The notes under the pieces: generated by a model
Databases searched by the model: none
Told to the model about the DNA's origin: nothing
The model's input: only the letters and a program-made list of their open reading frames with translations
Part shown: piece after piece, positions 1 through 5,446 of the stretch
Layout of the letters: every line of letters begins with the position of its first letter
Numbering within the stretch: position 1 is the first letter of the stretch
Made by a program: the position numbers and the translations under genes
From: JBIYSM02 sp044759095
GTDB taxonomy: Bacteria; Bacillota; Bacilli; Brevibacillales; Brevibacillaceae
Direction of reading: 5' to 3'
Length of the DNA stretch: 8,057 nucleotides
Assembly (NCBI RefSeq): GCF_044759095.2
Contig: NZ_JBIYSM020000076.1
Location: 1-8,057, forward strand

Positions 1-77
1 CACTGGGGCACTTTATTTGATATTCAAGTGACATTTTCACTGAACAGATAAGGTGACATTTTCACAGACTATTGACA
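1..77. mobile_element. Probable terminus of an IS21-like insertion sequence
   Basis: Two copies of GTGACATTTTCAC lie at 28-40 and 53-65, 25 bp apart, followed by a possible CA end at 76-77 (TGTCAATAG read from the other strand). Short repeated sites near each tip and TG...CA ends are known features of IS21-family elements. No transposase gene is visible because the window begins here, so the IS body would lie to the left. The family call rests on the terminal pattern only. Alternatively, the repeats are a pair of operator sites, since each contains the inverted GTGA/TCAC. Confidence 0.4.
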
Positions 78-447
78 GTGGTCTGATGGAAAAAAGTAAG
101 ATTATTTAGCGGCAAAGGGAACGTCGGTTGCTGTGTTTGTACGAATCAGGGAAAGTATATAAAACACTAGCTTCATCCTACATTGATTCACTGGCATTCT
201 GTTGATGTGCTTGATTACGTGCAGTTCTACGTGGCACTGTTGAGTTAGAAAAATGTGTTACCAAACAATACGAACACACATTCCTATCGTTTAGTAACGT
301 GCCACTGAAGGTGTTACTGTACGGGTGAAGTAGATGGGTTGCCCTGTGCATGAAGAACGCCACCCACCCATGGGGGTCTAGTCTATTCTGATGTGTTGCT
401 GTACGTGTCTACGTATGGCGGTGTGTATTCTTCTTTCTGTGATGATA

Positions 448-459
448 TGTAACGTTACA
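448..459. repeat. Perfect 12-bp palindrome TGTAACGTTACA
   Basis: It is fully self-complementary and shares the pattern TGNAACGTTNCA with the palindrome at 687-698. It could be a binding site for a dimeric DNA-binding protein; no adjacent gene is evident. Confidence 0.5.
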
Positions 460-686
460 AATTATTCAGTAGTGAAGTTATGAAGCCCAACAGCCCCCGG
501 GGGACAAAAAAGGTACCAGTGATAGATTCAGTCACGTAGAATGCCCAATAATGATTCTTCCCCTTACACCAACCAGCACACACAGCAACACGTGGTAAAG
601 TACGAAAAGGAATCGAATCAAAGCACGTCTAACTACACCCCCCACCCAGAAAAATAGGGGTGGTAAAAAGAATACTGGCACATCAA

Positions 687-698
687 TGGAACGTTCCA
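687..698. repeat. Perfect 12-bp palindrome TGGAACGTTCCA
   Basis: It is fully self-complementary and is the second instance of the TGNAACGTTNCA pattern, 239 bp from the first. Its function is unknown; an operator-like site is an inference. Confidence 0.5.
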
Positions 699-1025
699 GA
701 TGCACAAGTATTGTTCTGATGTGCTAATGAACAAACGGAAGTGCTAGGCAAAACAACCTGTACGTGAAAGATGCAATTCTTGCAGATTGAACGTATCAGG
801 GAACCAACCGAAGGGCGGTAGAAAACGATGGGAATGCATCGGACATTTCACAAACAGCCCTGTTCTTTGATGTGCAAGAAGAACAAAAAAACATGCCCCC
901 CAAAAGGGAACATGAAAAAAAAACATCTTGGACAAAATCTAATTGCTTCAATAAGACGCAAATCACAGTGGATAATGCCAAACATCATGTTAGTCTAAAA
1001 TTAAATTCTGAATCGTTTTTTTTTG

Positions 1026-1562
1026 TTAGCCTTGCAGTTTTTCCCTTTCATTACACTTACATCTTCCACAAACAATACACTTAAAATCAGTACAATCTGG
1101 ACATATTGGGTCACCAAATTCTAACGTTGCCCTACAATCACACTGATGCCAACTAAAGGAATAACCTGTTTTTCTTTGTTCCTTTCTTTTCCCCATTATA
1201 CGTTCTTTGATTGTTTCCAAAAGTACTTGTTGCGGTTCTAAAATTACTTTAGCCATCTGGTGAAGAATATTAGGGTCTGGATGAAACGTGATAGATACCA
1301 TGCCATCTTGATGCGCAGGTTCTAAAACACATCCATAGACCACACCAGTGCTGTCTAAAGCTTCCCACATTTCTTTTATTTCAAAAGGCTGAATCGTACT
1401 GCGCATAAAATCATAGGACATTTGATGGAATTTAGGGTATCCACTTTCCCACAAAAGGGTATTACTTTCATAGAAAATTACCAGCCCTTCCTTTCTATCA
1501 AATGTAATTCGTATAACATGTCCAATTTCTAAGTCTGATTTAACGTTGTATTTAATAACCAT
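1026..1562 (-). CDS. Unrecognised 178-residue protein with Cys-rich C-terminal tail
   Basis: I do not recognise the family. The N-terminal part (about residues 1-130) looks globular and soluble, with no signal peptide or membrane segment. The last 45 residues hold a dense Cys cluster: HQCDC, then CPDC, then CIVCGRCKC, suggesting one or two zinc-binding sites. ATG at 1562 is preferred over an upstream start at 1595 because a GGGGGAAG SD sits about 10 nt before it. The ATG overlaps the last codons of the 54-residue ORF upstream, so the two are probably translated in coupled fashion. A zinc-ribbon DNA- or RNA-binding role is only a guess. No clear terminator follows; only an A-rich stretch is seen after the stop. 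Confidence 0.7.
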   Translation of the reverse strand: MVIKYNVKSDLEIGHVIRITFDRKEGLVIFYESNTLLWESGYPKFHQMSYDFMRSTIQPFEIKEMWEALDSTGVVYGCVLEPAHQDGMVSITFHPDPNILHQMAKVILEPQQVLLETIKERIMGKRKEQRKTGYSFSWHQCDCRATLEFGDPICPDCTDFKCIVCGRCKCNEREKLQG

Positions 1563-1716
1563 AATTTTGACTTCCCCCATCCCAAATAGCTTCACGCATC
1601 ATTGTTTCAAGTTCTGTCCTATCGTTTCCCATCGTCATTACCGTATAACTACTTTGCTTAAATGTACTAGGTTTCCTTCCGCGGAATTGTCTAATTAGTC
1701 CAACATTTTGATTCAT
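1552..1716 (-). CDS. Small unrecognised 54-residue protein, coupled to the downstream Cys-rich protein
   Basis: Reading the minus strand from ATG at 1716 gives an open frame of 54 codons starting MNQNVGLIRQF and ending SQNYGY, with TAA at 1552-1554. It is basic in its first half (RGRKPSTFK) and has a polar helix-like segment (TELETMMREAI). An AGGG lies about 10 nt before the ATG. Its end overlaps the ATG of the 178-residue gene by 11 nt, the usual arrangement of coupled genes, and this supports its being real. Family and function are unknown. YolD-like small proteins were considered, but the typical motifs are not seen. Confidence 0.55.
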   Translation of the reverse strand: MNQNVGLIRQFRGRKPSTFKQSSYTVMTMGNDRTELETMMREAIWDGGSQNYGY

Positions 1717-1740
1717 TATGTATTAACCCTATCAAGCGCG

Positions 1741-1770
1741 AATGTAAACTAATAGCCAAAAGTTAACATT
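1741..1770. promoter_or_regulatory. Inverted repeat between divergent transcription units
   Basis: AATGTAAACT (1741-1750) and AGTTAACATT (1761-1770) are complementary at 9 of 10 positions and 20 bp apart centre to centre, two helical turns. The site lies between the minus-strand gene pair (start 1716) and the promoter of the plus-strand recombinase (-35 at 1787). This placement suits an operator acting on one or both; the binding protein is unknown. Confidence 0.45.
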
Positions 1771-1786
1771 CATTTCCTTGATTTGC

Positions 1787-1815
1787 TTGTATTCAGGTGC
1801 TTTTAGTAGTATGAT
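1787..1815 (+). promoter_or_regulatory. Sigma-A-like promoter of the small tyrosine recombinase
   Basis: A -35 TTGTAT (1787-1792) and -10 TATGAT (1810-1815) are separated by 17 bp, which predicts a transcript start near 1822. The first transcribed bases (TATCAA, 1821-1826) are complementary to the presumed start TTGATA at 1865-1870. Confidence 0.55.
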
Positions 1816-1864
1816 AGCCTTATCAAGAAAAAAGTATACATTCAAAACACGATAAATAAAGGGA

Positions 1865-2452
1865 TTGATACGTACGGAAACCAAATCACACGAAATTGAC
1901 GTACAGCCAATCCGAAGTCAGGAACAAATCAAAGATATGCTTTGGGCGTTGAACAGGCATTGTAGTAGACGTGATTACATACTATTCTTGATTGGGATTA
2001 ACACAGGGTTACGTGTCAGTGATTTGCTTACATTAGAAACACAACAAATCCTAGCGTTACGTAACAGGAAGCAAAAGAAGATTACGGTAAAGGAAGGCAA
2101 AACAAAGAAGCAACGCGAAATTAACCTGCATTCAATCTACCCTGAAGTGTTAGCATACGCTGAAACCAACACATCAAAGTACTTATTCCCTTCGCGCAAA
2201 GGTGATAAGGCGATAACGAAAATACAAGCGTACAGGCAACTTCAAAAGGCAGCGGACTTTGCAGGTGTAGAATCCATCGGCACACACACGATGCGTAAGA
2301 CATTTGGTTACTGGTTGTACAAACAAACCAAGGACATTGCGTTGTTACAAGACATCCTAAATCACAGCAAGCCTTCCATAACGTTAAAATATATCGGAAT
2401 CAATCAGGAAGAAAAGGATAAGGTATTAGATAGTTTTTGCTTGGGGTTGTGA
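1865..2452 (+). CDS. Small tyrosine recombinase (catalytic domain only)
   Basis: The 195-residue protein matches the catalytic domain of tyrosine recombinases: first Arg in NTGLRVSDLL (R50), the beta-hairpin Lys region EGKTKKQREI (about K79-81), HTMRKTF (H141, R144), the late His in ILNHSKPS (H167) and the nucleophile in TLKYIG (Y176). It lacks the N-terminal core-binding domain of full-size integrases such as the one at 5744-6664. Short recombinases of this kind are common on Bacillota plasmids and phages, where they act in resolution or inversion of DNA. The start is uncertain: TTG at 1865 has an AAAGGG only one base upstream, and no ATG occurs before residue 25. A promoter lies at 1787-1815 and a terminator at 2481-2509, so it appears to be a single-gene unit. 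Confidence 0.85.
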   Translation: MIRTETKSHEIDVQPIRSQEQIKDMLWALNRHCSRRDYILFLIGINTGLRVSDLLTLETQQILALRNRKQKKITVKEGKTKKQREINLHSIYPEVLAYAETNTSKYLFPSRKGDKAITKIQAYRQLQKAADFAGVESIGTHTMRKTFGYWLYKQTKDIALLQDILNHSKPSITLKYIGINQEEKDKVLDSFCLGL

Positions 2453-2480
2453 TGTGGCACATCAGAAGAAGCACTTTCAG

Positions 2481-2509
2481 GGGTGTAACCTTTGTTACAG
2501 CCTTTTTTT
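2481..2509 (+). terminator. Rho-independent terminator after the small recombinase
   Basis: GGGTGTAAC (2481-2489) pairs with GTTACAGCC (2494-2502) apart from one mismatch, with a CTTT loop, followed by seven T (2503-2509). It lies 28 nt after the stop codon. Confidence 0.8.
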
Positions 2510-2550
2510 GTTTGTCTTAATACCGTTCTATGATGCGTACAAAACGTGTA

Positions 2551-2622
2551 GGTTGGGTGTCTGGGTGGTCGTAGGGGTGTACAGTGGTGCAAGTCATCAC
2601 GACTGCCTACCCCCCCCCAACC
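2551..2622. other. G-rich/C-rich stem region upstream of the RHH gene
   Basis: GGTTGGG (2551-2557) is complementary to CCCAACC (2616-2622), inside a stretch with four G-runs on the plus strand (2551-2577) and a run of nine C (2610-2618). Between them GTGGTG and CATCAC can form a smaller stem. It could be a structured RNA, a G-quadruplex-prone tract or chance. No coding region is evident in 2453-2716. Confidence 0.4.
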
Positions 2623-2627
2623 AAAAA

Positions 2628-2657
2628 TTAGACGTGCTATTCTAGGCGTTTTATAAT
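2628..2657 (+). promoter_or_regulatory. Promoter of the RHH-like gene
   Basis: A perfect -10 TATAAT (2652-2657) is preceded by a weak -35 (TTAGAC at 2628-2633, 18-bp spacer). The predicted transcript start is near 2664, immediately before the palindrome at 2668-2688. Confidence 0.6.
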
Positions 2658-2667
2658 GGATATATAA

Positions 2668-2688
2668 GGTATCATCGTTAACGATACC
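2668..2688. promoter_or_regulatory. Palindromic operator candidate before the RHH-like gene
   Basis: The core TCGTTAACGA is perfectly palindromic, and the outer GGTATC and GATACC are complementary. It sits just downstream of the predicted transcript start and 28 bp before the ATG of a small ribbon-helix-helix-like protein. Such proteins often repress their own promoters by binding palindromes, so autoregulation is a reasonable inference. Confidence 0.5.
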
Positions 2689-2716
2689 CAGCAAACTTTG
2701 AAAGGATGGCGAATCA

Positions 2717-2923
2717 ATGGATGGTGTAGCGAAGATTACTGTTGGTGTTAAGGTAACACCGGATTACTTAGAAGAACTTGATACGATGGTGCAGTTCTTC
2801 CAAAGTCGCATTGAAGTGGGGAAGGTCACACGTGCTGAACTGCTTTTGAAGGCATTGGATATGTACAAGGCGCACGTGGCAACAATGCCTGAATATCAAG
2901 GCTTCCTTACCCAGAAGGGGTAA
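2717..2923 (+). CDS. Small ribbon-helix-helix-like DNA-binding protein
   Basis: This 68-residue protein begins with a predicted beta-strand (KITVGVKVTP, residues 6-15), then an alpha-helix (YLEELDTMVQFFQSRI), a turn and a second helix starting VTRAELLLKAL. That order is typical of ribbon-helix-helix (CopG/Arc-type) proteins, which bind DNA as dimers through the strand. The ATG is preceded by AAAGGA with a 10-nt spacing. It has its own promoter and operator-like palindrome and is followed by the nuclease-like and Rep-like genes on the same strand. A copy-number or leader repressor for the element is an inference from size and position; an antitoxin is another option, but no toxin partner is visible. 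Confidence 0.65.
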   Translation: MDGVAKITVGVKVTPDYLEELDTMVQFFQSRIEVGKVTRAELLLKALDMYKAHVATMPEYQGFLTQKG

Positions 2924-2946
2924 TCTGTTGGTGATGTGATGACACG

Positions 2947-2977
2947 TTGAAATGTAGTTTCAAAGTGCGGGTACAAT
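2947..2977 (+). promoter_or_regulatory. Possible promoter with inverted repeat before the nuclease-like gene
   Basis: TTGAAA (2947-2952) and TTTCAA (2958-2963) form a perfect inverted repeat with a 5-bp spacer. TTGAAA could also be a -35, with TACAAT (2972-2977) as the -10, although the 19-bp spacer is long. The implied start near 2984 coincides with the first arm of the leader stem. Confidence 0.4.
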
Positions 2978-3037
2978 ACAACAAATCAAATCAACCTACG
3001 CACCAATTACACGGTGGAAGGGACTGATTTGATTATG
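2965..3037 (+). promoter_or_regulatory. Structured leader A of the nuclease-like gene (twin of 3874-3946)
   Basis: This 73-nt segment aligns without gaps to 3874-3946 (51/73 identical by hand count), including ACAATACAACAAA, CGCACCA and GAAGGGA at the same distances from the ATG. AATCAAATC (2984-2992) is exactly complementary to GATTTGATT (3026-3034), which abuts the ATG at 3035. Inside, CACC (3001-3004) pairs with GGTG (3013-3016). The SD-like GAAGGG (3017-3022) lies between the two 3' arms. CGCAC (2999-3003) is also complementary to the upstream GTGCG (2965-2969), allowing an alternative pairing. Folding could control ribosome access. Confidence 0.6.
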
Positions 3038-3781
3038 GCAAGGGTAAGTTTCAAGAAGACGCAAGCAGTATGCGAAGAAATGCAAGCGCAACGTGATGGA
3101 TTCTTTCATCTGATGTGCATAGAATTGCAAGCTGATGAAGTATCCTATCTGAACTACAACGGAAGTAGGCTGGCGATGTACTTAGAACATGCAAGTGTTG
3201 ATGCGTTTTGTTTTGACAGTACAAAGAAGCGCACCTATTCGTTTGAATGCAAGAACGTATCTGCTGAGCGTGCACCTAACGTGACACTAGAATTGTCACA
3301 TCAGAATGGTAAGGTAGGATGGGCGTTGGATGAATGCACGATGAACAAGTACATTGTGTTCTTCTTAGAAGGTGTTGGTGCTGTGATGTGCCATATGAAG
3401 ACGTTTCAAGACGCTGTGAAAAAGGGGCACGATGAATGGGACGATGCATTCTTCTATGGCAAACACAATGGAAGCAGGATAATCAAAGTACATTACGATT
3501 GGCTTATCGAAAAAGCAGGTGGGAAGTTCTACCCGGAAGAAAAGCTACTACATGCAGAAAAGGTACAACGTGATATGCAAGCACGTCGATTGCTTTCTAC
3601 AATAAACGAACCTGGTTCAGATTCCTTCAAATACACAGTAGCCGGTATGGTTGAAATGGTGTGCACTGACAGAATGGGGATAAAAAAACGCCAGACTATT
3701 GGCAGTAGTCTAGCGTCCAGCATGGTGTGCTGCATGGCAATCAGCACAGCATACAATGCGGTGTACTTCCTTATTCACTGA
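3035..3781 (+). CDS. Putative PD-(D/E)XK-like nuclease of the element
   Basis: The 248-residue protein has no signal peptide. Residues 51-73 (E51, D56, then E71-C-K73 in the strand YSFECKN) fit the spacing of a PD-(D/E)XK nuclease core, followed by a conserved-looking GWALDECTMNKYIVFF segment (95-110) that could be the next helix and strand. This fold occurs in restriction enzymes, Holliday junction resolvases and many phage or plasmid nucleases; the substrate cannot be told. The start is ATG 3035 rather than GTG 3014, because GAAGGG lies between them and the leader stem ends at 3034. The last 30 residues (SSMVCCMAISTAYNAVYFLI) are hydrophobic and Cys-rich, unlike the rest, after a run of seven A at 3682-3688. 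The Rep-like gene follows 162 bp later under a related leader. The family assignment is tentative. Confidence 0.6.
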   Translation: MARVSFKKTQAVCEEMQAQRDGFFHLMCIELQADEVSYLNYNGSRLAMYLEHASVDAFCFDSTKKRTYSFECKNVSAERAPNVTLELSHQNGKVGWALDECTMNKYIVFFLEGVGAVMCHMKTFQDAVKKGHDEWDDAFFYGKHNGSRIIKVHYDWLIEKAGGKFYPEEKLLHAEKVQRDMQARRLLSTINEPGSDSFKYTVAGMVEMVCTDRMGIKKRQTIGSSLASSMVCCMAISTAYNAVYFLIH

Positions 3782-3788
3782 TTTGCGT

Positions 3789-3826
3789 GGGTGGTGTACA
3801 ATATTGGTACTTTAAGTGTACCACCC
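3789..3826 (+). terminator. Stem-loop after the nuclease-like gene
   Basis: GGGTGGT (3789-3795) pairs with ACCACCC (3820-3826). GTAC/GTAC can pair inside the loop, and GGTAC/GTACC offers an alternative hairpin. Only a weak TTAAACTT tail follows, so it could be a weak terminator or an attenuator between the two genes. Confidence 0.45.
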
Positions 3827-3873
3827 TTAAACTTCCACATCAATAGGAATTGGTCTGATATGTAGCTTTCCTT

Positions 3874-3946
3874 GTGCGCGAACAATACAACAAACCAATC
3901 AAACGAACGCACCATTACAAATGGTGAAGGGATTGGTTGTTTAATG
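3874..3946 (+). promoter_or_regulatory. Structured leader B of the Rep-like gene (twin of 2965-3037)
   Basis: It is collinear with leader A. AACCAATC (3893-3900) pairs with GATTGGTT (3931-3938), ending 5 nt before the ATG at 3944. CACCAT (3910-3915) pairs with ATGGTG (3921-3926) around a 5-nt loop. GAAGGG (3926-3931) sits at the junction, 12 nt before the ATG exactly as in leader A. GTGCG (3874-3878) can alternatively pair with CGCAC (3908-3912). AACAAT (3881-3886) is at the position of the leader A -10 candidate. Confidence 0.6.
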
Positions 3947-4807
3947 GAAGCAGATAGATGGGTTAATGAACAAACAGGTGAAGTAAGAACAGGTGTGGTA
4001 ATTTCTGATGTGGTGTATTATCGCACATCAAGGCAACAGGAAGCGTGGGAACACATCAAACGTATCGAAGGAACTAAGAAGTTGTACCGCACCCATGGTG
4101 ATAAGTTTACGAATGGCAACATGGATGCGATTAGACAACTTGCAACGGTACTTGATGATACCACGTTGGGTTATCTTCTAATCTTGCAGACGGTGTTGCA
4201 GTATGACGGTACCCTAGGCACATCAAAACGTCGATTTACGAAGGTAAAAGACTTCGAATCAGTGCTGAACGTGAAGGAACGTCAAGCGAAGAAAGTTATT
4301 AAGATATTGCGTGATGTGGATGTTCTTCGCGTAAATGATGAAGGCGTGTACTGTATGAACCCTACGTACCACTGGAAAGGTAGTTTTCTTTCGTCTGATG
4401 CGCAGAAGAATGTGAAGCTGATTACAAGCAGTATTCAAGGACTAGTTGATGCAGGTGTTAAGGCAAAAGATTTGGGTGCGGTGTACTTGCTACTTCCCTA
4501 CATCAGTTACAGAAGCAATCTTATCGTACACAATCCGTGTGAAGTGAATGTAGAAAAGTTGCAACCGATGAACTTGGAAGAAATAGCTGATGTGATAAAG
4601 CACGATGCTACAAAAGTATCAACGAAGTTACGCAAAATTACGTTCACATCTAGTAAGGGTGAAATGTATGCGTTTAGCATCGCATCAACAGGTAGAACAT
4701 GTAACGTAATTGTGAATCCATTACTTGTACGTAGATTAGCAGACGAAAAGGCACAGGAACTGTTAAGCTACGAATTTCTTACACTGTTCCTAATCAATAG
4801 ACCGTAA
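3944..4807 (+). CDS. Tandem winged-helix Rep-like protein (putative replication initiator)
   Basis: The 287-residue protein appears to have two related halves. The first (about residues 60-148) ends in GVYCMNPTYHWKGSF after a helix-turn-helix-like KDFESVLNVKERQAKKVIKI. The second (about 175-270) has NLEEIADVIKHDATKVSTKL followed by a strand ending NVIVNPLLV. A wing strand ending in an NP motif is typical of winged-helix proteins related to RepL and other small plasmid or phage initiators, and two such domains are typical of Rep proteins. Its likely role is binding origin repeats and starting replication; iteron-like repeats begin 79 bp after its stop codon. ATG 3944 is chosen over TTG 3872 because the structured leader and GAAGGG precede it. 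A transcription regulator is the main alternative. Confidence 0.65.
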   Translation: MEADRWVNEQTGEVRTGVVISDVVYYRTSRQQEAWEHIKRIEGTKKLYRTHGDKFTNGNMDAIRQLATVLDDTTLGYLLILQTVLQYDGTLGTSKRRFTKVKDFESVLNVKERQAKKVIKILRDVDVLRVNDEGVYCMNPTYHWKGSFLSSDAQKNVKLITSSIQGLVDAGVKAKDLGAVYLLLPYISYRSNLIVHNPCEVNVEKLQPMNLEEIADVIKHDATKVSTKLRKITFTSSKGEMYAFSIASTGRTCNVIVNPLLVRRLADEKAQELLSYEFLTLFLINRP

Positions 4808-4835
4808 CGCATTCACTTTGATGTGGGAAGTTAAG

Positions 4836-4863
4836 GGGTACGTACATTGTACGTATCCTTTTT
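4836..4863 (+). terminator. Rho-independent terminator after the Rep-like gene
   Basis: GGGTACGTAC (4836-4845) pairs with GTACGTATCC (4849-4858) over 10 bp with one G-U pair and an ATT loop, followed by five T (4859-4863). It lies 28 nt after the stop codon. Confidence 0.85.
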
Positions 4864-4885
4864 CTTTGTTGATATGCCATCAATT

Positions 4886-4935
4886 CACGCGATTTTGTGC
4901 ACCTTTTTGCCCTAATACACGCGATTTTGTGCACC
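4886..4935 (+). repeat. Two 18-bp iteron-like direct repeats CACGCGATTTTGTGCACC
   Basis: Exact copies lie at 4886-4903 and 4918-4935, 32 bp apart (about three helical turns), and each contains the palindrome GTGCAC. They follow the Rep-like gene terminator by about 22 bp. Same-face spacing and position next to a Rep-like gene suit initiator binding sites. Confidence 0.7.
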
Positions 4936-5089
4936 CTATAAAAAACGTTGAAACCGTTGGTACTGTAAGGCTGAAGTCACTTTTCGGGGTGTTCATCCCT
5001 TCTTATATCTTAGAAGTACTTTTGCACATCAAAGAAGATGGGTAGAACGTATTTGCACGTACAGCAGGTGTGTAGGATTGCGTTATTTG

Positions 5090-5119
5090 AAGCGGCAAAG
5101 CCGCTTGTTGCTTCGCAAC
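5090..5119. repeat. Double hairpin element
   Basis: AAGCGGC-AAA-GCCGCTT (5090-5106) is followed directly by GTTGC-TTC-GCAAC (5107-5119). Both stems are perfect with 3-nt loops. Confidence 0.7.
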
Positions 5120-5170
5120 ACAAAAAGAACTTTTAAACTACTTCTTCAAATCAAAGGAATACTTGTTGTA

Positions 5171-5186
5171 GTGTGCGTTGGCACAC
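5171..5186. repeat. Hairpin GTGTGC-GTTG-GCACAC
   Basis: The 6-bp stem is perfect with a 4-nt loop. The same stem with a different loop (GTA) recurs at 5447-5461, in a similar sequence context. Confidence 0.6.
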
Positions 5187-5222
5187 GTTACTTACAAGTA
5201 CTTCAGCGTTACTTGCAAGTAC
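5187..5222. repeat. Two 15-bp direct repeats GTTACTTRCAAGTAC
   Basis: Copies lie at 5187-5201 and 5208-5222 with one mismatch and a 21-bp period (two helical turns). Each contains the inverted ACTT/AAGT. A weaker third version lies at about 5462-5476. Confidence 0.65.
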
Positions 5223-5262
5223 GTTTGTGATGTGAAAAGAAGTTATAGTAGTTTTTAGTGTT

Positions 5263-5400
5263 CGTAGCGAAGCGAAGAACAATCAAGGTGCGTTAGTACC
5301 GCAGATTCCAAGAACACCTGATATACGTGTACTGATGTGTGCTGTACGTACTGACAAAGAACTTAACAGGCTAACGCCTGTTTTGCTTCGCTTCGCTACG
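5263..5400. repeat. Perfect 15-bp inverted repeat flanking 108 bp
   Basis: CGTAGCGAAGCGAAG (5263-5277) is the exact reverse complement of CTTCGCTTCGCTACG (5386-5400). Between the arms lie a CTGATGTGTGCTGTACGT copy (5332-5349) and the perfect hairpin AACAGGC-TAAC-GCCTGTT (5365-5382). It could form a large cruciform or a structured RNA. Confidence 0.7.
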
Positions 5401-5446
5401 CAATGCTAAATACTTTTAAATCAACAGAATGATGTAACGTGCTGTA

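Larger units (their letters stand above)
78..1025. other. Gene-poor stretch with short palindromes
   Basis: I find no convincing coding region here. The short ORFs lack good ribosome sites and resemble no family. What is visible: the perfect palindromes TGTAACGTTACA (448-459) and TGGAACGTTCCA (687-698), a CCCCCGGGGG palindrome (494-503), a CCACCC/GGGTGG stem-loop near 643-664, one copy of a CTGATGTG..GCTGTACGTG repeat (388-407) that recurs near 5.3-5.5 kb, and five copies of TGATGTG (either strand). A 13-nt word ACGWATCAGGGAA occurs near 141 and 791. It may be decayed mobile DNA or a regulatory/noncoding segment. Confidence 0.5.

Noticed and set aside
178..363. Minus-strand 61-codon ORF with a CSYC motif
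   Set aside because: One Cys pair in a short ORF with only a weak ribosome site, no recognisable domain and no partner gene. It is not enough to call a gene.
744..1084. Short ORFs on both strands, including a Lys-rich plus-strand one
   Set aside because: They overlap each other, have low-complexity Phe/Lys runs from A/T tracts, lack ribosome sites, and the plus-strand one runs into the 178-residue gene.
4818..5045. 75-codon plus-strand ORF after the Rep-like gene
   Set aside because: It spans the terminator hairpin and the two 18-bp direct repeats; its protein is Cys/Phe-rich without a family, so it is noncoding DNA read in an open frame.
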